DNA from: Phycisphaerae bacterium
GTDB lineage: Bacteria > Planctomycetota > Phycisphaerae > UBA1845 > PWPN01
Direction: 5' to 3'
DNA length: 64,000 nt
NCBI GenBank assembly: GCA_030372985.1
Contig: JAUCQB010000055.1
Coordinates: forward strand, 1 to 64,000
In this document: positions 1 through 6,735 of the stretch, piece by piece
Layout of the letters: every line of letters starts with the position of its first letter
Position numbering within the stretch: position 1 is the stretch's first letter
Position numbers and translations under genes: made by a program
Notes under the pieces: model-generated
What the model was told of the DNA's origin: nothing
What the model saw: the letters and a program-made list of their open reading frames with translations, nothing else
Databases searched by the model: none

Positions 1-2
1 CC

Positions 3-617
3 CTGATCCCCCTCGCTTCCGGCTGCAGTGCCGGAACACGGCTGTTCAACGGCAAAGACACCTCCGGCTGGGTTGAGGTCGGCAGCAAAGGTGCTTGGAC
101 GGCCGAGACCAGAAACGTGTGCCCCGCGCGAGGTCCGGCTCTCAAATGCGGCGGCCGGAACACCGGTTACGCGTGGCTCAGCACCGACCGCACATACGGA
201 GACTTCGAGCTGACGCTCGAGTGGCGGATCAACCCCGGCGGCAACACCGGCGTATTCTGCCGAGTCCCCGATCGCGAAGGCCGCTCCAGCATGAAGGGCT
301 TCGAGGTCCAGGCCCGCGACGACCGCAACGACAAGGATCTCGCCGACGTCAGCGGTGCGGTATTCAATCGCATCCCCGCCGCCGGCAGGTTCGCCAAGCC
401 GCCCGCCCAGTGGAATTACCTGAAGATCACCTGCAAGGGCCGACACCTGCGCGTTGAGTTGAACGGCCGCGTGACGGTTGACGCCGACATGGATGCCGTT
501 CCGGCCAAGGGCAACGATCCGCCGATGAAGAATGTCCCCAACGAGGGCTACATCGGCCTGCAGAACCACGGCACCCTGGCCGAGTTCCGCGACATTCGAA
601 TCCGCGAAATCCGGTAG
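3..617 (+). CDS. DUF1080 (3-keto-disaccharide hydrolase type) lipoprotein, 5' truncated
   Basis: The reading frame is open from the first bases of the window, so the N-terminus is missing. The visible start, LIPLASGCSAG, looks like the end of a lipoprotein signal peptide with a lipobox cysteine, so the mature protein would be a membrane-anchored secreted protein. It continues with LFNGKDTSGW, the usual opening of the DUF1080/concanavalin-like lectin-glucanase fold, then FELTLEWRI, NTGVFCR, WNYLKITCKG and GYIGLQNHG, all hallmarks of the family. Members act on sugars or glycosides at the cell surface; the substrate here cannot be told from sequence. The next gene begins 13 bases after its stop codon, so the two may be co-transcribed. 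Confidence 0.85.
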   Translation: MIPLASGCSAGTRLFNGKDTSGWVEVGSKGAWTAETRNVCPARGPALKCGGRNTGYAWLSTDRTYGDFELTLEWRINPGGNTGVFCRVPDREGRSSMKGFEVQARDDRNDKDLADVSGAVFNRIPAAGRFAKPPAQWNYLKITCKGRHLRVELNGRVTVDADMDAVPAKGNDPPMKNVPNEGYIGLQNHGTLAEFRDIRIREIR

Positions 618-630
618 CGGGAAGGGCTTC

Positions 631-1233
631 ATGAGCCTGCACGAGATCGAGCGAATTGGCGAGGTCTATGTGGCCCGCAGCGCGATCATCGTCGGCGATG
701 TCACGCTCGGCGAGGGCTGCAACATCTGGCACCACGTTGTGATTCGCGGCGACGTGGCCCCGATCCGGCTGGGCAAGCGGGTCAACGTGCAGGACGGCTC
801 CGTGCTGCACTGCACGCACGACGTTCCACTCGAGATCGCCGATGACGTAGCGATTGGTCATCTGGCGTGTGTTCACTGCAAACGCGTCGGCCCGAACACG
901 CTCGTCGCCACGCGGGCGACGGTGCTCGACGATTGCGAAATCGGCCAGGATTGCATGATCGGCGCGGGGGCGGTGGTTCCCCCCGGCACGGTCATCCCCG
1001 ACGGCTCGGTCGCCCTGGGCATGCCGGCCAAAGTCATCCGCCCGATCAAAGATCGAGACCGCGAGTACCTCCGCCGCGTCCTGACCCATTACCGGGATCT
1101 TGCCCGCCGCCACGCAGAAGGCGAATTCAAGCCGTTCGCGCCCGAGGAGACCGGAAGAACGGCATCGCAAGCAGGGTTCGGAACAGGTGAATCACCTCCC
1201 ACATTCCACAGCAGAGAAAACCCGGGAGCGTAG
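631..1233 (+). CDS. Gamma-class carbonic anhydrase-like protein
   Basis: A 200-residue left-handed beta-helix hexapeptide-repeat protein. The three zinc-ligand histidines of gamma-carbonic anhydrases are present: H60 (in GSVLH), H77 and H82 (in IGHLACVH). The VIRGD motif (37-41) and VNVQD (51-55) are also typical. The family hydrates CO2 or, in some members, only binds a metal in the same way. The ATG at 631 was chosen because GGAAGGG lies just upstream; the open frame extends to 532, but that part overlaps the preceding gene. The C-terminal tail of about 25 residues after the amphipathic helix has no family match I recognise. The active metal and substrate are inferred. Confidence 0.88.
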   Translation: MSLHEIERIGEVYVARSAIIVGDVTLGEGCNIWHHVVIRGDVAPIRLGKRVNVQDGSVLHCTHDVPLEIADDVAIGHLACVHCKRVGPNTLVATRATVLDDCEIGQDCMIGAGAVVPPGTVIPDGSVALGMPAKVIRPIKDRDREYLRRVLTHYRDLARRHAEGEFKPFAPEETGRTASQAGFGTGESPPTFHSRENPGA

Positions 1234-1267
1234 GTTCAAGGCAAGCGAGTGAGCCACATGTCGGAGA

Positions 1268-1289
1268 GGGCCGACGAGGGCGTCGGCCC
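1268..1289. terminator. Hairpin between gamma-CA and larA-like genes
   Basis: Perfect 8-bp stem GGGCCGAC/GTCGGCCC with a 6-nt loop, lying between two convergent genes. There is no T tract, so it is a possible bidirectional terminator only. Confidence 0.35.
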
Positions 1290-1310
1290 CACCTGGCCCA
1301 CCCAATGGTC

Positions 1311-1345
1311 TGGCTAATAGCTAACAGCTAAGAGCTAAAAGCTTT
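1311..1345. repeat. Dispersed AGCTAATAGC-type short repeat, copy 1
   Basis: A run of imperfect AGCTAAnAGC units sits just downstream of the larA-like stop codon. A very similar run of TAGCTATTAGC/TAGCTGTnAGC units occurs at 27451-27500. Both copies are intergenic. Confidence 0.5.
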
Positions 1346-1357
1346 CTTTTCTGACCA

Positions 1358-2653
1358 CTACCCCCGTGCCACATACGGGATGGTGATCGGGCCTTCAGGC
1401 AGTACACAAATCGACAGTTGGCGGCCGGAGGCCTTCGATGCCAACTCGGCCAGCGTGTCTTCGACCTTACGGCAGGGTTTGAGGAGGCACTGGGTAACCT
1501 GCTCATCGGTCAGGCCGTCGGCCCGGATGTAAACGTCGGCCCGGGCCTGGATCATGGTCTGGACCTGAACCTGCCACTGGTCGGGTGAGCTGAAGCCGGG
1601 CGACTGGACGCGGGCGAGCAGCTCGGCCGGGCTCTTGGATTCGCGAAGCAGCTTGCCGAAGCAGCCGTGTTCGGGAATGCCGTCCCAGCACTGCGAAGCT
1701 GCGATGATCGCCCCGCCCTCGCGGACCACCTGGTTGGCGGCGGAAACGCCCTTCATCGTCTGGTACAGGTTGAGGTCCAGCGGATAGCCCGAGTTGCTGG
1801 TGATGACCACGTCGAACGGCTCACGCACCGGCACCATCGCGCAGCTCTTGACGAACGCGCAGCCGGCCTTGTGGGCCTCGTAGAGTTCGCCAGCGAAGAC
1901 GCCGGTGACCTGCTTGTCGCGGTTCATGGCCACGTTAAGCAGGAAGGTGGGCTTGGTCATCCGGGCAGCTTCGAGCATTTCCTCCCAGATCGGGTTGCCC
2001 TCGGTGATGCCCCACGTGCTCTTGGGGTCGCCGATCATCTTGGCGCCGTGGTTGTCGAGCACGCTCTCGGCCCCGGCGATCGACGGCAACACGCCTTTGG
2101 GCCCGCCGCTAAAGCCGGCGAAAAAGTGCGGCTCGATGAACCCGGTGAGGATGCGGACGTCGGCCTCGACGAAATGGCGGTTGACGCGGATGTCGTGATC
2201 GAAGCGGGTGCGGCCGAGCTTGACCAGGTTGGCGTCGTCGTTGCCGTCGTGCTGAATGCAGCGGTAGTTGGCCACGACATCCTTGCCGAGCATGACCTCC
2301 AGTTCCTCGCGGGTCTGCGGGCGGTGCGTGCCCAGGGCGTTGAGCAGGGTGATGTCCGACCGCTTGATGCCCGCCGATTCAAGTTCGGCCAGCAGCGGCG
2401 GCAGGATCCGCTCGTTGGGCGTCGCCCGCGTGATGTCGGTGTGGACAATGGTCACCCTCTGGCCGGGTTTGACCAGACTGGCAAGCGGCGGCGTGCCGAT
2501 GGGTTTGCGCATGGCCTCAATCAGGGCGCCCCGCTCATCGGGCAGGCCCTTGACGTACTTCGGCTCGATGACCACGGCATCACCCGGCACCCGCACGTCC
2601 AGACCGGTCTTGCCATAGGCCAGATAAATCTTCTTCGTTCCGTTGCTGATCAT
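1358..2653 (-). CDS. LarA-family (nickel-dependent lactate racemase-like) protein
   Basis: A 431-residue LarA superfamily protein. The residues that bind the nickel-pincer cofactor or do catalysis in lactate racemase are all visible: a histidine in LGTHRPQ (about residue 110), the histidine and lysine of EPHFFAGFSGGPKG with the exact 10-residue spacing of H174/K184, and a histidine in LDNHGA. LarA homologues racemise or epimerise various 2-hydroxyacids, so the substrate is unknown. No LarB, LarC or LarE maturation gene is in the window. The ATG at 2653 is preceded by GCGAGG. A longer frame starting with GTG at 2698 would run into a REP palindrome and was rejected. Confidence 0.9.
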   Translation of the reverse strand: MISNGTKKIYLAYGKTGLDVRVPGDAVVIEPKYVKGLPDERGALIEAMRKPIGTPPLASLVKPGQRVTIVHTDITRATPNERILPPLLAELESAGIKRSDITLLNALGTHRPQTREELEVMLGKDVVANYRCIQHDGNDDANLVKLGRTRFDHDIRVNRHFVEADVRILTGFIEPHFFAGFSGGPKGVLPSIAGAESVLDNHGAKMIGDPKSTWGITEGNPIWEEMLEAARMTKPTFLLNVAMNRDKQVTGVFAGELYEAHKAGCAFVKSCAMVPVREPFDVVITSNSGYPLDLNLYQTMKGVSAANQVVREGGAIIAASQCWDGIPEHGCFGKLLRESKSPAELLARVQSPGFSSPDQWQVQVQTMIQARADVYIRADGLTDEQVTQCLLKPCRKVEDTLAELASKASGRQLSICVLPEGPITIPYVARG

Positions 2654-2670
2654 GCTTGCCTCGCGATCAA

Positions 2671-2876
2671 GGCGGGCAAAGCCCGCCCTACGTGTCACTG
2701 GATGACGATTTCCGGGCAGGGTGGGCTCTGCCCGCCATCATGTCTGACCGCATTGTAACCGCGGTTGGGACAAACAGGGTAGGGCGGGCTTTGCCCGCCG
2801 CTTCGGCTGATCGAGGTATTCATACCCCAACCGCCTCGCGGGGCGATAGGGCAAGGCGGGCACAGCCCGCCCTACC
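2671..2876. repeat. REP/BIME array A, downstream flank of the RAYT gene
   Basis: Four palindromic units of the type GGCGGGC-N3-GCCCGCC: 2671-2687, a degenerate one at 2714-2736, 2783-2799 and 2855-2871. The three-base centre is AAA, TTT or ACA, and units are followed or preceded by CTAC/GTAG, which shows alternating orientation. The last unit lies 9 bases from the RAYT stop codon. Confidence 0.85.
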
Positions 2877-2879
2877 GAT

Positions 2880-3428
2880 TCATTCGCCCAGCACGTCGGG
2901 AATCTCGATTGGGCTCGAACCGGGCCAGTTGGGGTCCAGCCACCCGAGTTGAATGTGCCGGTGAATGCTCGACCAAGGCCAGGCTTGTGGCTCGGACACG
3001 TATCCATGCTTGACCGGGTTCAGGTGGATATAGTCGCGGTGTCGGTACCAGTCTGCCTCGTCGCGAATTCGATGCTCCCAGTACCTCTGCTGCCAGATTC
3101 CCTGTTCCCTGTGTCTCGCACGATTCTTGGACACCGAGAGAGGCTTACCACCGGCTGCAATGTACTGCTGCGTGAACGTCTTCTTGATATGGCCCCAGCG
3201 AGCGGGGAATCTGTCATCATCCCTGGGCAGTGTCCAAAGGCAATGAAGGTGATCCGGCAGAAGAACCATCGCGAACACATCAAAGGGCCAGCGATTTCGA
3301 GTCTCCGTGATCGCCTGTCTCAACAACCGCCGTGCCAAAGGTGTATCGAACACTCGTCGACGACGATGGGTCACCACGGTGAAGAAGTAGCTTGCTCCTT
3401 CTCTGCGCCAGCGTACGTAGTTGGGCAT
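2880..3428 (-). CDS. REP-associated tyrosine transposase (RAYT, Y1_Tnp family)
   Basis: A 182-residue single-domain Y1 transposase-like protein. It has the HUH-type HLH metal-binding motif in LLPDHLHCLW and the typical C-terminal stretch DYIHLNPVKHGYV. The N-terminal MPNYVRWRREGASYFFTVV is also characteristic of RAYTs. Such proteins bind and cleave single-stranded REP palindromes and are thought to spread them. Arrays of GC-rich palindromes lie on both sides (2671-2876 and 3471-3950), which fits this role. The catalytic tyrosine probably lies in the DWYRHRDYIH segment, but I cannot choose between the candidates. No insertion-sequence ends or target duplication surround it, as expected for domesticated RAYTs. 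Confidence 0.92.
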   Translation of the reverse strand: MPNYVRWRREGASYFFTVVTHRRRRVFDTPLARRLLRQAITETRNRWPFDVFAMVLLPDHLHCLWTLPRDDDRFPARWGHIKKTFTQQYIAAGGKPLSVSKNRARHREQGIWQQRYWEHRIRDEADWYRHRDYIHLNPVKHGYVSEPQAWPWSSIHRHIQLGWLDPNWPGSSPIEIPDVLGE

Positions 3429-3958
3429 GAGAACAGCCTAGCAGACGATCAAACATAAAGAAAGGCAGAAGGCGGGCACAGCCTGCCCTACGTGTTGAGA
3501 ACCGCCGCTTTTCCCGTAGGGGGGGCTTTGCCCGCCGGTTCCTGCGATGTGCCGCAACGAGGAAGGCGGGCACAGCCCGCCCCACGTGTTGAGCCGCTCT
3601 TCCGGTAGGGCGGGCTTTGCCCGCCGGTCCCTGCAATGTGCCGCAACGAGGAAGGCGGGCACAGCCCGCCCTACGTGTTGAGAACCGCCGCTTTTCCCGT
3701 AGGGCGGGCTTTGCCCGCCGGCCCCTGCGATGTGCCGCAACGAGGGAGGCGGGCACAGCCCGCCCTACCGTCTGCGCCAGCGTACATAGTTGGGCATGAG
3801 AACAGCCTAGCAGACGATCAAACATAAAGAAAGGCAGAAGGCGGGCACAGCCTCCCTACGTGTTGAGCCGCTCTTCCGGTAGGGCGGGCTTGGCCCGCCG
3901 GTTCCTGCAATGTGCCGCAACGAGGAAGGCGGGCATAGCCCGCCCTACCGTCTCGCCA
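3402..3958. repeat. 369-bp spaced duplication carrying a RAYT 5' fragment
   Basis: The stretch from 3402 (TCTGCGCCAGCGTACGTAG...) recurs from 3771 with near identity for about 85 bases. It covers the first codons of the RAYT gene, its upstream region and the first palindrome. The copy at 3771 therefore holds a short orphan fragment of the RAYT start (MPNYV...). The second unit then joins palindrome modules also seen in the first. Confidence 0.8.
3471..3950. repeat. REP/BIME array B, upstream flank of the RAYT gene
   Basis: About ten palindromes of the GGCGGGC-N3-GCCCGCC type, at roughly 3471, 3519, 3565, 3609, 3654, 3703, 3748, 3840, 3883 and 3928. They alternate between an ACA/ATA centre followed by CTAC and a TTT centre preceded by GTAG, so they form inverted pairs. 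The pairs are joined by a conserved linker, TGCGATGTGCCGCAACGAGG. Open frames across this region, rich in GRAVPA-like peptides, are artefacts of the repeat. Confidence 0.9.
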
Positions 3959-3998
3959 CGCGGAAGCGTGGCCTTGGCACCCAGCATGCCTGTGCGAA

Positions 3999-5402
3999 TC
4001 AGGTGTTCTTCAGGTACTTGTCGATGGCCGTAGCCGAGTTCTTGCCGTCGCCCATGGCCAGGATCACGGTGGCCGCTCCGCGGACGATGTCGCCGCCGGC
4101 GAACACGCCCGGAATGCTGGTCATGTGGTTGGCGTCGATCTCGATGTTGCCCCACTTGTTGAGTTTCAGCTCGGGCGTGGACTGCGTCAGCAGCGGATTG
4201 GCCTTCGTGCCGATGGCTTCGATGAACACCTGACACGGAATGTCAAACTCGCTGCCTTCAATCGGCACCGGCCGTCGCCGGCCGCTGGCATCGGGCTCGC
4301 CGAGTTCCATCCGCTGGCAGCGGACTGCCCGCACCCAGCCCTTGTCATCGCCGAGGATCTCCACCGGGTTGACCAGGAACTCGAACTTGACGCCTTCCTC
4401 CTCGGCGTGCTTGACCTCTTCAACACGGGCGGGCATTTCCGCTCGCGAACGGCGATAGACCAGCGTCGCGGGGTCGGCGCCGAGGCGCCGTGCTGTGCGG
4501 ACGGAATCCATGGCCACGTTGCCGCCGCCGACGACCGCCACCTGCGTTGACCGGATCACCGGCGTTTCGCTGTCGTCGCGATAGGCCCCCATGAGATTGA
4601 CCCGCGTGAGGTACTCGTTGGCCGAGTAGACACCCTTGAGGTTCTCGCCGGGGATGCCCTGGAAGACCGGCAGGCCGGCGCCGTTGGCAATGAACACCGC
4701 GTGGAAACCCTCTTGGTCCATCAATTCGCGTATCGTATAGGTCCGCCCGATGATGACGTCACAAACGATCTCCACCCCGAGCTTGCGGAGCTTGTCCACC
4801 TCAACCTCAACGATCTGCTTGGGCAGGCGGAACTCGGGAATACCGTAAACCAGCACCCCGCCCGCCGTGTGCAGGGCCTCGAAAACGGTGACGTGGTGCC
4901 CCTTCCTGGCCAGTTCCCCGGCGCAGGTCAGCCCGGCCGGGCCGGCGCCGACAACCGCCACTCGCTTGCCGGTCGTCGGCAAGGGAACGTACTGATCGGG
5001 CCGGTTGTCGCGAGCCCAATCGGCCACAAAACGCTCCAGGTAGCCCACGGCCACCGGCGAGCCCTTCTTGCCGCGAATACACACGGATTCGCATTGCGTT
5101 TCCTGCGGGCAGACCCGGCCGGTGATGCCGGGCAGCACGTTGGCCGCGTAGAGGATGTCGGCGGCTTTGTAGAGGTCACCGTCCGCCAAGGCCCCCAGAA
5201 AACCCGGGATGTCGACGCCCACCGGGCAGCCCTGGACACACTTGCGGTCCTTGCAGCGCAGACAGCGTTCAGCTTCCATCCTCGCCGCTTCAAGTGCCAG
5301 CCCCTGGTTCACCTCCTCAAAGCAGCGGGATCGCAGCTCCGGTTTCTGTTCCGGCATGTGTTGCCGGGGAATCTTCATTCGTTCTGCGGGGGTCATGTGC
5401 AT
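3999..5402 (-). CDS. NADPH-dependent glutamate synthase small-subunit type oxidoreductase (NfnB-like)
   Basis: A 467-residue flavoprotein. The N-terminus carries Fe-S cysteines in CLRCKDRKCVQGCPVG and CPQETQCESVC. An FAD dinucleotide fold follows at VAVVGAGPAGLTCAGELA, then an NADP(H) fold at VAVVGGGNVAMDS, and it ends in the usual AGGDIVRGAATVILAMGDGK. It lies 45 bases downstream of an NfnA-like gene on the same strand. That pairing is typical of NADH-dependent ferredoxin:NADP+ oxidoreductase (electron-bifurcating NfnAB, formerly called sulfide dehydrogenase) rather than true glutamate synthase, and no large GltB subunit is present. Two in-frame ATGs (5402 and 5396) are possible starts. Confidence 0.88.
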   Translation of the reverse strand: MHMTPAERMKIPRQHMPEQKPELRSRCFEEVNQGLALEAARMEAERCLRCKDRKCVQGCPVGVDIPGFLGALADGDLYKAADILYAANVLPGITGRVCPQETQCESVCIRGKKGSPVAVGYLERFVADWARDNRPDQYVPLPTTGKRVAVVGAGPAGLTCAGELARKGHHVTVFEALHTAGGVLVYGIPEFRLPKQIVEVEVDKLRKLGVEIVCDVIIGRTYTIRELMDQEGFHAVFIANGAGLPVFQGIPGENLKGVYSANEYLTRVNLMGAYRDDSETPVIRSTQVAVVGGGNVAMDSVRTARRLGADPATLVYRRSRAEMPARVEEVKHAEEEGVKFEFLVNPVEILGDDKGWVRAVRCQRMELGEPDASGRRRPVPIEGSEFDIPCQVFIEAIGTKANPLLTQSTPELKLNKWGNIEIDANHMTSIPGVFAGGDIVRGAATVILAMGDGKNSATAIDKYLKNT

Positions 5403-5447
5403 CGCTCAGCAACCTTCGGCGCCGCCAGCGAGGGAGGCACCGTCTTA

Positions 5448-6332
5448 TCAGGTGGCAGGAATCTCCTGGCGGATTACCTTTTCCGCCTCGACCAGCCTGC
5501 ACTCGTGGTTCGTTTGCGCTCGTTCGCGGGCGTTTCGTTCATAATCGCGATACGCCGTCAGCCGGTCGGCCAGTTCGGCGAAGTTGACCTGATGAGCGTC
5601 GAACTCAGGACCGTCCACGCAGGCGAACATCATCTTACCGCCGACCATGACGCGACAGCCGCCGCACATACCCGTGCCGTCGACCATGATGGGATTGAGC
5701 GAGGCGATCGTGTGAATGCCCTTGGGACGCGTGACTTCGGCGACGGCCCGCATCATCGGAACCGGACCGGCGGTAATCACCGCGTTGACCGGATCAGAGG
5801 CATCGCCGATCAACTCGCCGAGTCGCCCGGTGACAAATCCGTGATAGCCGTGGCTGCCGTCATCGGTGCACGGATACACGGCGTCGCAGACGGCTTTCAG
5901 TTCCTGCTCCATGATCACGTACGATTGGCTGCGGCCGCCGATGACCGCCGAGACCTTGTTGCCCATCGCCTTGAGGGCCCCCGCCTGCGGGTAGATCACC
6001 GCCGTTCCGACGCCGCCGCCAACCAGAACCACATGGCCAAACCTCTCGATTTCAGTGGGCTTGCCCAGCGGTCCCGCCACGTCGAGAATCGCCTGCCCCT
6101 TCTCCATGGCCGCAAGCCGCTGCGTCGAGACCCCGATCGCCTGCACGACGAGCGTAATAGTACCGGCGGCCGCGTCAGAATCGGCAATCGTCAGCGGAAT
6201 CCGCTCGCCCCCCTCGGCCACGCGGACGATGACAAAATGACCGGGCTTGTGACGGGTGGCCACGCGCGGGGCTTCGAGCACCAGCCACCTGACGGCGGGC
6301 GCAAGCCATCTGGCTTCCTGAATGACAAACAT
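5448..6332 (-). CDS. NfnA-like ferredoxin-NADP reductase subunit (PyrK/DHODB electron-transfer family)
   Basis: A 294-residue protein with an N-terminal FAD-binding barrel, an NAD-binding segment at VVLVGGGVGTAVIYPQ, and a C-terminal [2Fe-2S] cluster motif, GMCGGCRV...MFACVDGPEF. This is the layout of PyrK and of the small subunit of NfnAB. With the next gene it would couple NADH, NADPH and reduced ferredoxin pools. The ATG at 6332 was chosen because GGGAG stands 9 bases upstream. A TTG start six codons earlier would place that Shine-Dalgarno inside the gene. Confidence 0.87.
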   Translation of the reverse strand: MFVIQEARWLAPAVRWLVLEAPRVATRHKPGHFVIVRVAEGGERIPLTIADSDAAAGTITLVVQAIGVSTQRLAAMEKGQAILDVAGPLGKPTEIERFGHVVLVGGGVGTAVIYPQAGALKAMGNKVSAVIGGRSQSYVIMEQELKAVCDAVYPCTDDGSHGYHGFVTGRLGELIGDASDPVNAVITAGPVPMMRAVAEVTRPKGIHTIASLNPIMVDGTGMCGGCRVMVGGKMMFACVDGPEFDAHQVNFAELADRLTAYRDYERNARERAQTNHECRLVEAEKVIRQEIPAT

Positions 6333-6735
6333 TGCTTCGGCAACTCCCAACCAAGACGCCCACTGTTCCCCAGACCGGTACGTACCTGTCCGGTGGCGTG
6401 TTTCTCACATGCCCCAGCGGCGGTATAATAGCGCGAAATCGCAGGATGCTCAACGTTCCGCAGGCAACGGACCATGATACCGCGAAGAAGCAGGATTACA
6501 TAATCTGATGTCCCTAATACACAGCAGAAGTCCGTCTTATAATAGCGTGGCGGGTCTCGCCCTGCCTGCCCGCAAGAATCAGGGCACTCGCCAGAAAGCG
6601 GAATTCTGTCTACCATGCAGCGGAGAAGGCGGACGCGGGCTGACGGGTCACGTCCGGATCCGCCCCGGCCGCTCAGACGCCTGCCTTGCCGCGGGTCACC
6701 GTGACCGAGCCGGAGTCCACGCAGAAGAGGTGTGA
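6333..6735. other. Divergent intergenic region with two TATAATAGCG boxes
   Basis: No convincing gene. Two nearly identical GTATAATAGCG/TTATAATAGCG boxes occur at 6423 and 6537. Each is a good -10 candidate for the rightward gene, but neither has a clear TTGACA-like -35. Leftward promoters for the nfnA-like gene should also lie here. Confidence 0.35.

Noticed and set aside
3280..3825. Open frames with GRAVPAFLVAAHRR-like repeats
   Set aside because: They lie entirely on the REP/BIME palindromes and change frame with the repeat; no protein-like features.
3471..3950. Possible CRISPR array because of regular spacing
   Set aside because: Units are inverted palindromes with near-identical linkers, not direct repeats with unique spacers, and no cas genes are near.
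4701..6428. Long plus-strand frame of 575 codons
   Set aside because: It is antisense to the NfnAB-like genes, which have clear motifs; histidine/arginine-rich composition typical of shadow frames.
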